Under the pieces are notes generated by a model. The model did not search any database and was not told the origin of the DNA. It saw nothing but the letters and a program-made list of their open reading frames with translations. Made by a program: the position numbers and the translations under genes. Of a DNA stretch of 64,000 nucleotides, positions 10,239 to 19,476 are shown piece by piece. This DNA is from Chondrus crispus (Eukaryota; Rhodophyta; Florideophyceae; Gigartinales; Gigartinaceae), in NCBI RefSeq assembly GCF_000350225.1, contig NW_005178995.1:62001-126000 (forward strand), in the 5' to 3' direction. Position 1 is the first letter of the stretch. Each line of letters starts with the position of its first letter.

Positions 10239-10979
10239 TCACCATTTCCCCCTTCGCGCGTTCCACACTCTCGCCACCACCACCACCGCGCGCCTCGCGA
10301 CCGAACCGCCACCGGCGACGGCCTGCGCAGAGAGCAGCACGGCGCGGCCGCGCTCGGCCGGCACGTCGCTCTCTCCCTCGACCTCGACCTCGACAAGCAT
10401 CTCCGTCAGCCCCACGGCGGCGCGCGCCTCGCCGCCGCACACGCCGCGCTCGAACCAGGGCAGCGCATCGCGCGCGCTCTGTCGCACCCCGCGCCCGTGC
10501 CGCGCCATCTCGCCGAGCACCCAGGCCCCCTTGCACCGCCCGCTCCGCTCCGTCATCAGCCGGCACAGCCGCCCCACGCGCACGCACCGCTCCCCGTCGT
10601 CCCCGTCCTCCTCCGCCAGCACTCGCAGCATCTCAAAGTTCACCGTCACCTTCTCCAGTGCGTTCGGCACCTCTACCTCGCTCACGGCCCGCTCCAGCAG
10701 CCGCATCGCCTTTTCCGTCTCTCACGGCTCCGCGCCCATCACCAGGATCTCTGCCAACATCACCATCGCCACCACGTGCGCCCCGTTCGTGATCCCCTAC
10801 TCGCGCAGCCGCTCGGTCATCCTCTCATCCTCATCGTATTCGTCCTCGTCATCCTCCTGCTCCTCGCCTTCCTCCCCGTCGCGTGCGTCCTCGACGTTAA
10901 GTCGCGCCTGCCCCTCGTACTCTTTACGGGTCAGCGGCCAGATCCCGATGGCCAGCCGCTCAGCTTCCGAGTGCTCCAC
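10239..10979 (-). pseudogene. Sel1-like repeat pseudogene
   Basis: The minus-strand frame opens at 10979 with a Met and an acidic, Glu/Asp-rich stretch, then runs into Sel1-type repeats (for example KAMRLLERAV and LPWFERGV). Two stops interrupt the single frame: TAG at 10797-10799 and TGA at 10722-10724. All pieces are in the same frame, so these are point changes rather than introns. TGA follows Pro and precedes Glu-Thr-Glu, where CGA (Arg) would fit, so the change is consistent with C to T. The better-preserved relative is at 1717-2421 on the other strand. The head of the frame is only about 50 bp from a copia element remnant. Confidence 0.6.
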
Positions 10980-11031
10980 TCTGATGCGGATAGCGCGTTA
11001 TAGGACTACCTACTACCCAGAGGGTCAGAGT

Positions 11032-11175
11032 GTGACGAAGGAAGATGGTGGCTCACGCCGTCGCCGTTTACTGGGGGGACAGTGGCTTAAGTACTGAGAG
11101 AGTCTACTGTAAGAAGTGTATCATGCGTCATGCTGATGGTTTAGGCACCGAGTGGAGGAAGTGTATCATACGTCA
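11032..11175 (-). repeat. Probable 3' LTR remnant of the truncated copia element
   Basis: The segment begins TGTGACGAAGGAAG, very like the start of the LTR of the copia element at 42777 (TGTGACGAAGTAAG). It ends next to the stop of the copia frame. The inner end shows a repeated motif, GAAGTGTATCATGCGTCA and GAAGTGTATCATACGTCA, about 45 bp apart, so the exact border (11130 or 11175) is unclear. Confidence 0.4.
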
Positions 11176-13905
11176 GTCGCCGCACTCGGTGTCGGTACCG
11201 AAAGCAGCCGGAGAAGAGAGCGTTGGGTATTGAAGGGGGTGGGTTTGAGCTGCTTCGTGAGGCAGTCAGCAGCATTGAGCGAGGAGGGGACGTGGTTAAC
11301 CGAGTGACGTTTGCGCGATATCTGTTCTTGGAAGTAATGATATTTGACGTCAATATGCTTGGACTTTGGCGTTGGGTGGTCGGCTTTTGCGGTCAGGATA
11401 GCACTATTGTTGTCCATGTAGAGGTTGGTCGGGGGTTGGCTGGGAGTGTCAGTGAGATTGCTGAGGAGGCGCCGGAGGCAATGGATTTGTTGCGCGGCGT
11501 GAAACCCCGAGACGTATTCGGCCTCCCGCGTAGAGGAGGACACGAAGCGTTGTCGCTTGGAGTGCCATGCTATGGGGCCACGGCGCCAGAGCGCAATAAA
11601 TCCTGACGTAGAGCGGCGGGTGTCCGGGCAGGCACCGAAGTCGGCATCGGCGAAGGCGGTAAGCGGTGTTTCGCGGGAGTCGGCAGAGTAGGTGATGCCT
11701 TGATCTTGAGTGCCCTTGAGGTAGCGGAGGGCACGTTGTACGGCTTTCCAGTGGCGATCGGTCGGGTCGTGGGTGTAGCGGCCAAGGAGCCCGGTTATAA
11801 AGGCAAGGTCTGAGCGGGTACTGCCAGCGAGGTAGCGTAGACAGCCCACAGACGCGGCGAAAGGGACGGATGAGGGGAGGGGGGTTCGGAGGCTTGGCGG
11901 GCCGAGAGGGGAGTATAACTGTAGGGGGTTGGGCAGCCGTTGCAATGTTGCATGTTGAAGCGTAAGAGGATGTCGGAGGTGAAAGCCGGTTGGCTGATGT
12001 GAATAGAAGTGTGGTTGGGGGTAACCTTCCACCCGAGGATGTGGCGGACAGATCCAAGGTCCTTGACAGTGTACTTAGAGCAGAGGCGTTCCTTGGCAAG
12101 GTCGACGAGCTGGCGGCTGTTTGAGACTACCAGAAAATCGTCGATTGTAATGACGAAGAGGACAAATTGTGTCCCGCATGCACTGCGAAGTATAAAAGTA
12201 CAGCTGTCGCTGGTTAAACGGTCGAAGTTCCAAATGGAGAGAGAGTTCGCAAGGCCAGCAGTGAAGATTTTGCAGGCCCGCTTAGTGCCGTAGATGTTTT
12301 CAGTGATGACGCCGACATGGCCTTGATATTTGTAGGAGCCGTTGAATCGTGGGGGTTGGTGGACGTAGATGGTTTCCTCTGGGCCGAAGAGTTCATGAAG
12401 GAAAGCGGACTCCAAGTCCCAGTGTTCAGCTATAAGGTCATCGCCGGCAGCAAGAGCAAGGGCAGCGCGAATGGCGTCACGGTCGGCCACTGGGCTTGAG
12501 ATTGAATTGGGATCATAGTGCAGGTGCGGGATTTGTTTATCGCCGCGCACGGTGCATCGCGTTTTACGGGTGACAGGGTTCCCATCTTCGTCTCATTTGA
12601 GACGTAGGGTGATCTTGAGGGGTAAAATTTTGCTGTCGGCAGGGAGTTCAGTTCGCGGGATGTACTTAATTGCGCCCCAGGATTCCAGGCTGTCCAGTTC
12701 TTTGTTCCAAGATTGCTCCCAGAGATGGGCGTCAGGGGCAAATTGGGCAGCCTTTAGAGTCCGCGGTGACGTGGCTAGGATAGATGTGGTTTTGGCAGTG
12801 CGGGGTTCTGTAGTGGAATGGAGGCAGGTAGGCCAGGGGAGGGAGTACGGTTCTGCGTCGGTGCAGAAGGTGAGGTTGGAGGTAGGAAGAGGGAAGGGGG
12901 CTTGGGAAGGCGCCTTCCTGGGCAGAGAGGTGGGGAGGGAAGGTGGATGGGGGGGTGAGTTTGGACGGGGTCGGTGGTAGATTGATAAGGGCGGAAGTCT
13001 GCGGCTCGGCAACGTTGAGTGGTACCAGTCTGGAGGGATTGGGAGTCTTTAGGATTTCGTAGTGGTGGGTATCGGTGCGCTGGAGGTAGCAAGCAGGGAG
13101 CGCTCGAGCCTGCGGTTTCTTTTTGGCAGCGGCGCTGTACACGTGGCCATATTGGCCGAACTGAAGGAAATTGGAGATGTTTACGGGGGAGCGGGTCCAC
13201 AGCGCTTCGGGGAGTTGTTTGGTAGCGGAGTGGGGTGTGTGGTGGTACTTGTCCGCGAAGTCACGGACGGCGTGTTCCCAGTAGTTGTTGGGGAGTTGGG
13301 AGGAGGAGAGAGCGGCACGGGCATTTTCGAAGAGAGTGCGGTTGATGCGCTCGGACAGTCCATTCTCTTGTGGGGTATGCGGGACAGAAGTAAGGGAGAT
13401 GACATGGTGATCGGTATAGAAGGATTACAGGGACTCGGAGAGATATTCCTGTGCGTTGTCCGTAGTAATGCGCCAAACGCGGTAGGGAGTGTGGTAGTGG
13501 ATGTGGTTGATGACGGCCTTGGTGTGTAGGCCGGCGTCGTAGCGGGAATAACAGAAGAAAATGAACAGTTTGCGGGTGCCTTCGTCGAGAAACGTGATAC
13601 AGTAGCGGTTCTTTTGCCTCGATATCGGCGTGACGGGCCCGCATATGTCTCTGTGAATGTGCACGGCGGGGGTGCGGTCGCGGGTGCGACGGGTGAATTT
13701 GCTGTGGGCTTGCTTTCCGGTAGCACAGCCCGAGCCGGTGATGGTGGGCGGGGGATGCTTGAGAGTAGGGGGTAGTCCGACTGCGAGGTTCGTTGTGGCC
13801 ATGAGATGGAGCTTGGTCGGGTGCATGTGGCCGAGTTCGGCTTGGCGGGAATGTTCGATTTGAGTGACGGCACGGCGTTGAGCACAGAGGGAACGGGTTG
13901 CTTTT
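11166..13905 (-). pseudogene. 5'-truncated Ty1/copia retrotransposon (pol remnant)
   Basis: Read on the minus strand from about 13905, copia pol domains follow in order. First is a GAG-pre-integrase remnant (LGHM), then integrase with ICGP, TDNAQEY and the NGLSERIN Glu motif. Next come a Pro-rich linker, reverse transcriptase with IDDF in place of the usual YVDD (12550-11860), and RNase H (DADFGACPDTRRSTSG to SKHIDVKYHYF, ending at the TGA at 11166). Gag and protease are missing. Damage includes TAA at 13425-13427, TGA at 12593-12595, and frame changes near 12.9-13.0 kb and near 11.86 kb. The TGA follows Lys and precedes Asp-Glu, where Arg (CGA) is usual in copia RT. It is not functional. Confidence 0.85.
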
Positions 13906-13983
13906 TAATTAAAGCAGTTATTTTAAAAGCAGTTTACGCTACAGTATTTTAAAAATATATATATTCTGCAATGACTTTCAGAA

Positions 13984-14160
13984 ACAAGACAAGTGGGCTC
14001 CGTGCGCGCTTCGCGCGCCAAGCCAAGTCCCTTCCTCCTCCGCTCCTCGTTCTGCACACGCTGTCGTTCCCCGCCCCGCTGCTCCCCCTCCCTCTGCGCT
14101 AACTCTCCCGTCTTCTCTCCGGTCTTTGTCGCCCCTTGCCCCCTCGTCCTGCCACACGCT
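13984..14160. repeat. GC-rich dispersed repeat, copy A
   Basis: This segment matches 15457-15665 with many substitutions. Shared stretches include CTCCGTGC followed by GCTTCGCGCGCC, and a later CTCTCCGG followed by GTCGCCCCTT. The two copies flank the 146-bp tandem repeat in the same orientation. On the minus strand both would encode the tail of a basic protein. Confidence 0.65.
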
Positions 14161-14318
14161 ACTCGCCCCTGCGCGTCGCGCCCGGTCCGCGCCGCCGCCC
14201 TCTGCGCCGACGCCCGCCTGTGTCGCCTTCCCCCCCGGCCGCGGTTCGGTCCCTGCAGCCCGCAAACATGGTCAGCGCCGCTGCCCTCCACGCCGCCGCT
14301 CGCTTCCGCCTAGCACTG

Positions 14319-14903
14319 CTACCTGGCGGCGGCTCCCGGCACCCACCCGCCTGCGCGCGCCCTCCTGCACCGCTGGCTGCGACACCTGCCCGGCTCGCAG
14401 CGACCACTTTCCCGGTTCTTCGCACCTCCGTAATGCGCGCGGCCCGCGCCGCCGCCCTCCGCGCCACCGTTCTCACCACTACCTCGACCGCCCCTTCCTA
14501 AGCGCACCCGTCCACTACGTCCCCGCGCCGCAGGCACACCCCGCCCATCAGCCCGCAGAACGTCTCTGCCACGCCCGCGTCCGTCCGTCCCGCCACTGCC
14601 ACCCACCACGCACGTCGCCCGCCACATCTCGCCCCGCACGGCGCTCTTCGCCGCGTGCTGCCCGCTCATGTTGCGCAGAAGCTCCACGCAGCTCGCTACC
14701 ACGCGCGGTTCGCCCGCCCCCCGGTCCAGCAGAGTCTCCGCCGCCGCTTGGAACTGCTTCGCGTGGAGCTGCATGCACACCGCGTCCGCGATCTCGCGCG
14801 CACGCCCGTCCCACCCGCCGCACTCGCCCACCACGGCGTCAACGCCTGCCTCCGCTGTTACCCGGTAGTGTAGTGTAGTGCAGCCGCGCTCGGCAGTCGG
14901 CAC
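14319..14903 (-). pseudogene. Possible ARM/HEAT-like repeat protein fragment
   Basis: Minus-strand frames contain pieces that look like armadillo-type helices: residues reading VVASCVELLRNMSG (about 14700) and, in another frame, AGVAETFCGLMGGVCLRRGD (about 14570). The two pieces are separated by a frame change near 14575, and a TAG follows at about 14500. This suggests a decayed ARM-repeat gene. GC-rich DNA easily gives Ala/Gly/Arg-rich open frames, so the call is tentative. Confidence 0.3.
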
Positions 14904-15322
14904 AGTTATTTTAATTTTAAAATTTAACTTGTCGCCACTTGTCAGCCTGTACTGTGGTGGGGCCCAGCCCCGCCGTCCGCACAGTAATTTTAATTTAAAA
15001 TGTTACACTTGCCGCCGCTTGTAGCGCGGCCGCGCTCGGCAGTCGACACAGTTATTTTAATTTTAAAATTTAACTTGTCGCCACTTGTCAGCCTGTACTG
15101 TGGTGGGGCCCAGCCCCGCCGTCCGCACAGTAATTTTAATTTAAAATGTTACACTTGCCGCCGCTTGTAGCGCGGCCGCGCTCGGCAGTCCGCACAGTTA
15201 TTTTAATTTTAAAATTTAACTTGTCGCCACTTGTCAGCCTGTACTGTAGTGGGGCCCCGCCCTGCAGTCTGCACAGTAATTTTAATTTAAAATGTTACAC
15301 TTGTCGCCACTTGTCACCGCCA
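14885..15322. repeat. 146-bp tandem repeat, three units
   Basis: Units begin near 14885, 15031 and 15177. Each contains a CACAGTTATTTTAATTTTAA block followed by a diverged half-copy beginning CACAGTAATTTTAATTTAAA, so each unit is itself an old duplication. Starts of the CACAGTTATT motif at 14901, 15047 and 15193 give an exact 146-bp period. Copies are nearly identical, so amplification was recent. Confidence 0.9.
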
Positions 15323-15456
15323 CGTGTCCCCGTGGCGGCCTGGTCTGCGGCCAGGCCCCGCCCGTGGCCGCCATCTGTCACGGTAGCGCCAATGGCAACG
15401 CGGGAGCGCAAGGACATACAGACACACACACAGACAACAATTTTAGTAGTTGTAGA

Positions 15457-16252
15457 CAAGTGAGCTCCGTGCACGCTTCGCGCGCCGAGCCAAATCCGAT
15501 CTTTCTCCGCTTCTCGCCCCGCACCTCCGGCTCCGCCGTCCCTTCGTCTCTGGTCCACCATGGTTGCCGGCGTTCCCCACCCCGCTGCCCCCCGTCCTCT
15601 TCGCTACTGCTCTCGTCCTCTCTCCGGGCTTCGTCGCCCCTTTCCCCCTCGTCCAGCCACGCGTACAGCCCCTCCGTGCTCACTCTGGCTGCAGGTCGCG
15701 CTGTTCTCGCCACACTCGCCTCAATCCTGCTCGCCACCCTTGCCCAGGCCGTTACCCTGGTCGCTACGGTTGGCACTCCCGTCCGCCTCAACCTCCGTAC
15801 CGGCGAACCCGTGGCCCCCCGCCCACACTGCCCTTTCCCTCTCCCCGTTTCTGCTCTCGACTGTTTCGCCGCCGCCCGCGTTGCCTGGCGCCTACGCCGC
15901 GAGGCGCTTCGCTTCCTCAATCCCCGCACTCCCACTTCCGTGCCCCTACCCTTTCGTTATTCTATGGCTCTCACGCTCTAGACACACGCCCGCGCAATCA
16001 CACCTCACCCGCCGCCCCGCCCTACTCCACCCGGCCCCTCTACTCGTGCGGCTCGCCCCGCTCCCTCTCTCCCTGCGGCGGCCTTGCCCTCTCCGTCGCC
16101 GGACTCCGCCCCTGCTGCTGCTCTTGCTGCCCTCAAGTAACCGTCGCCTCGCGTGCCCGGGCTTGCACCCCCACCTGGCCTTCCGCTCCACCCATTTCGC
16201 CGCCTGTGCACCTCCCGCTCGGCTTCCTGCTCCGATCTTTGCACTTACTGCT
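15457..16252. repeat. GC-rich dispersed repeat, copy B
   Basis: The first 200 bp match copy A at 13984-14160. The rest is C-rich on the + strand with long chance open frames and no recognisable protein. It ends exactly where the first chromovirus LTR begins. Confidence 0.55.
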
Positions 16253-16860
16253 TGTGGTACAACGACCGATCCGCGGTCGGTGTACAGTAGGAGCGGCCGC
16301 GCGCAGCGGGCACGGGGCACCGTGGCCCACGTGTAATACGTATGATTACCGAACGGGCGCAGCAAGTGACAGGTGTACGCTTGGGTACACGTGTAGTGTA
16401 AGGAACCGTGTGGGGATAATGCGCGCGCAGTGTAATGCAAGCGCGTAGTGTGAGGATCCGTGCGGTGGTGTAATGACGGCGCTAGATTTTCAATCGCGTA
16501 CAGTACCTGGTCCACAGTAGGTGACAGGTACTGTATTGGACAGGTGTCCCGGGCGTCCCTCTGAGGGGTTAAGACCTGGACACCGTCCTCGCAGTAAACA
16601 CGGGGGGCAGACTTGCCCCCCTCCCTTTCGCGCCTACGTACCGCCGTTTCGGTATTCTCTCGCGCGTTGGCTTCTAACCCGTTACCGGTCGTCTCCGATC
16701 TAGCACCTCGGGACGACTGCGCGTAACCGGCCAGTGTGCCACTCCCTTTTCGCAAGTCCGACCGTTCGGTAACCGCGCGCCGCGCGTCTCGCGTCGCGAG
16801 CTCCCTCGGCTCATCCTCCGAGCCTCTCGCCCGCTAGGGTTTGAGGAGAGTTGTACCACA
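16253..16860 (+). repeat. Chromovirus LTR 1 (5' LTR of copy 1)
   Basis: The LTR is 608 bp, TG...CA, with 11-bp terminal inverted repeats TGTGGTACAAC/GTTGTACCACA. It differs from LTR 3 at about 4 positions and from LTR 2 at about 7. Confidence 0.95.
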
Positions 16861-16892
16861 TTTTGGTACTCTTGTGGAGGGGTACAACTCTC
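16846..16892 (+). promoter_or_regulatory. Primer-binding region in a hairpin, copy 1
   Basis: Four bases after the LTR begins TGGTACTCTTGTGG (16864-16877), the expected place and TGG start of a tRNA primer site. It sits in the loop of a perfect 12-bp stem formed by GAGAGTTGTACC (end of the LTR) and GGTACAACTCTC (16881-16892). I could not assign the tRNA. The same structure is at 27363-27409 in copy 2. Confidence 0.6.
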
Positions 16893-16950
16893 GAGGTAGA
16901 GCCGCGCGCCTTGACGCCCGCTCTGCGCAGAACCGTACGGACGGAAAAGG

Positions 16951-19476
16951 TTGAGAAATCACCGCGTCGATCGCGAAGCGTATTCGACGATGAACCGACC
17001 GGATCAAGGGGCAGACTCCGCCTCCGGGCGTCTGAGCACCCGCAGTGGCAGTGGCGCGCCGCGCCCCCGGGTGGAGAACCCGGAAGCCCTGCTGCGACCG
17101 CCACCGCGACCGGGCCGCACGCGAGCGTCCGCATCGGATGTTACGCCGGCCGGGTCGGCAGGCACTGAGAATCGCGTCCAATGGATGGTCGACGCGATTC
17201 AGCCGCGCATCCAGGCCTGGGTCGAGGAGTTCCTCGCTACGGAACTCCCCCAGGTAGCGCGCGTATGCCTCGACCGAACGGTGCCCGCGCTCGTGGACGC
17301 GCACGTACGCAGCGCGATACCACCGCTTTTGGACGAACTTCTACCCGCTCAAGTCCAATGCGAGGTGGTGACCGCGCTCACCACTGTGGATGAAGAATCC
17401 CCGTCCGGTACGGCTCTAAAGGGAGCGATCAGCTCCGCCGTGGCCAATCGTCTGGCCACGACCTTCGCCGGAGCAGGAGTCGACGCACGCGAGCAGCGCG
17501 ACTCAACCGCTCCGGATCCTACGCTAACGCACGCTGAACCGATCGGCGCCGCACCCGGGATCGGTACAATGGCCCCTCACCCGGAGGGTAAGACCATTTA
17601 CCTCCCACCAATTTATGGTGCTACAGGAGGGCCCACAGAAAATGGCCCTCCCGTACTCGCCGATACGGCTGGCCCCCGCGGGACAGAAAACCGCCTGGGG
17701 CGCTTCGCGACAGAAAAGCGACAGCCGTATCGGTCGAGCAGAAGAAGCGCACCCGGCGCTCAAGGTTACACCTCGGAGGGTACAGAAAACCCCTCCGAGG
17801 AAGAAGACACAAGACGTCGCCACAGGGCGACGCGCAAGAACCGCGACGGACGCTACGCGCGATACCGCGATGCCGGAGGGGTCGGTTACCCCTCCGATGA
17901 TAACCGCGACGGACGCTACACGCGATACCGCGATGCCGGAGGAGGTGGATACCCCTCCGATGACGAGGACACCGAGTCGGACGGATCGCGCAGAAGCGAC
18001 CGCAGAGGCCGCAATGCGCGCGACCGACGTCGGTTCCGGCGAGAAGACTCCGATCCGGAGGGCTACAGTAGCCCCGGCGGAGAAGGAGACCGCCATCGCA
18101 GGGGCAGAGACCGCCGGTCTGCCCCGAGGCGGGATCCGAAACGGTTGCCGGTGATCAGGCCGCTGAACGACCTGTTCACCAAGGCCGTCGACTACCGCAC
18201 GTATAGGCTGGAAAATCGCAGCGCGCGCTACGACGCGAGTACCGCGCGGCGAGTTAACCGATATCGGAAGAAGTTGGACGTCCAGCTGAAAACCCACACA
18301 TTCGGTGGTCAAGATCCAATCGCGGTGCTAGGATTTCTCGCGCGCTTCAAGATGGCCTGCGACCACAATGGGGTCAGCGAAGGCGCGGCCGTATGGTGTT
18401 TCCAGTTTTATTTGACTGGGCAGGCTCACGCCTTGCTCCAGTCCAGGCTACACGGGAACACCATGGCGGTCGATGCGGAGCAGCGCGATATGCTCGAAAC
18501 CTACGCGGAAGTTATTAACTTTTTATTGCGCACGTACGCGACCGACGAAGTTATTTCCGAAGCGGTCGGTGATGTCACCTCCTTCCGTCAGAGCTCTAAT
18601 ATGACGGAGGAGGTGTACAGTAACCAGTTGTGGGACAAGGCGTTGCGCTGCGGAACCGTATTTTCGGACAGGCGCCTGAAGTCCCTTTTTGTTGAGGGAC
18701 TTCTGCCAGCGACGTGCGCGCAGGTGCGGAATTATCTCGCGACGCATCCGGGCGTGGACTACCAAGCGGTGGCACGCTACGCACAAGCGATAGGCGAGAC
18801 GCACCGCTCGGCTCGAAGACAGGCGACCTCCTTCGCGTCGCCTCAAGCACCGTCCGACTCGGTGAGAAGATTCACGCGCAACGCGCGGACAAGGCCCGTG
18901 CTGTCGGTCGAGTCCCTGTCTGAACTCCCGACAGCACGCGGAACCGAAACGGAGGAGATACTGGCGGTGACGGACCAGTCGGCGACGCCGAGCTCGCTTA
19001 GCTCGCCGCCGACTAGCTACCATCCGTCACCTGCCTCGTCCCCGGCGGGCGCGCCGATGGCGCCCGCCCAACACGGTAACGCGCGCGCACATCCGTACGG
19101 AAGGCCAGTACAGAACCAGCGGGTCCGGTTCTTCAACCAAGGATTACCTGGACCCCCGCCGTGTCGGTTCTGCCTGGACCTGACCCACCAACAGGAGCAA
19201 TGTCCTGTGGTGGCGGACAGCGCGCTGCGTTCGAAGCTTTTGCAGGCCCGCGAGGCCAATTACCAAAAGCTTCGGATCCGTCAAGGTCTCCGCCCGGGTT
19301 CGCTGTTCGAGCGCCAACCGCCGACCGCGTGGCGAAATTCGCGTGCGCAGGCTCCCACGGGCATCAACGTGGTCGAGCCTCGCGAGGCCGTCCAATCGGA
19401 AGAACCCGCGCTACCGCTGACGGACGAGGGGCCCGAGGACCTTGGGTTGACGGGGGAAGCCGGGGAGGACGCGTAG
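16951..19476 (+). CDS. Chromovirus Gag, copy 1
   Basis: This is the structural protein of the retrotransposon particle, up to 841 residues. The ATG at 16990 (MNRPDQG) is an alternative start 13 residues in. The N-terminal third is Pro/Arg/Ala-rich. Residues about 270-390 are very basic (Arg/Asp/Gly/Tyr) and include a 21-residue duplication. Residues about 440-630 resemble a retrotransposon capsid domain (FKMACDHNGV, QFYLTGQAHALL, FVEGLLP). A Ser/Pro-rich linker follows, then a zinc knuckle CRFCLDLTHQQEQC (C-x2-C-x4-H-x4-C) near residue 738. The frame ends at 19476 and overlaps the pol frame, which lies in the -1 register. It is intact. Confidence 0.9.
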   Translation: MRNHRVDREAYSTMNRPDQGADSASGRLSTRSGSGAPRPRVENPEALLRPPPRPGRTRASASDVTPAGSAGTENRVQWMVDAIQPRIQAWVEEFLATELPQVARVCLDRTVPALVDAHVRSAIPPLLDELLPAQVQCEVVTALTTVDEESPSGTALKGAISSAVANRLATTFAGAGVDAREQRDSTAPDPTLTHAEPIGAAPGIGTMAPHPEGKTIYLPPIYGATGGPTENGPPVLADTAGPRGTENRLGRFATEKRQPYRSSRRSAPGAQGYTSEGTENPSEEEDTRRRHRATRKNRDGRYARYRDAGGVGYPSDDNRDGRYTRYRDAGGGGYPSDDEDTESDGSRRSDRRGRNARDRRRFRREDSDPEGYSSPGGEGDRHRRGRDRRSAPRRDPKRLPVIRPLNDLFTKAVDYRTYRLENRSARYDASTARRVNRYRKKLDVQLKTHTFGGQDPIAVLGFLARFKMACDHNGVSEGAAVWCFQFYLTGQAHALLQSRLHGNTMAVDAEQRDMLETYAEVINFLLRTYATDEVISEAVGDVTSFRQSSNMTEEVYSNQLWDKALRCGTVFSDRRLKSLFVEGLLPATCAQVRNYLATHPGVDYQAVARYAQAIGETHRSARRQATSFASPQAPSDSVRRFTRNARTRPVLSVESLSELPTARGTETEEILAVTDQSATPSSLSSPPTSYHPSPASSPAGAPMAPAQHGNARAHPYGRPVQNQRVRFFNQGLPGPPPCRFCLDLTHQQEQCPVVADSALRSKLLQAREANYQKLRIRQGLRPGSLFERQPPTAWRNSRAQAPTGINVVEPREAVQSEEPALPLTDEGPEDLGLTGEAGEDA
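17839..17964 (+). repeat. 63-bp in-frame duplication in gag, copy 1
   Basis: Two 63-bp units beginning AACCGCGACGGACGCTAC encode a 21-residue basic repeat (NRDGRYARYRDAGG...). Copy 2 has the same at 28356-28481. Confidence 0.85.

Noticed and set aside
10102..11097. 331-residue + strand frame opposite the Sel1 pseudogene
   Set aside because: Ser/Thr/Arg/Pro-rich readings are the shadow of the Sel1 repeats on the other strand.
15560..16336. Long + strand frames of 258 and 294 residues
   Set aside because: Composition is Pro/Ser/Arg/Leu-rich from C-rich DNA. Several frames are open at once, there is no domain, and they run into the LTR.
17524..18312. 262-residue minus-strand frame inside gag, also at 28041-28829
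   Set aside because: It is a shadow of the gag coding strand created by high GC. The same holds for the minus frames at 19943-20860, 23074-23754 and 23474-24016 and their copy 2 equivalents.
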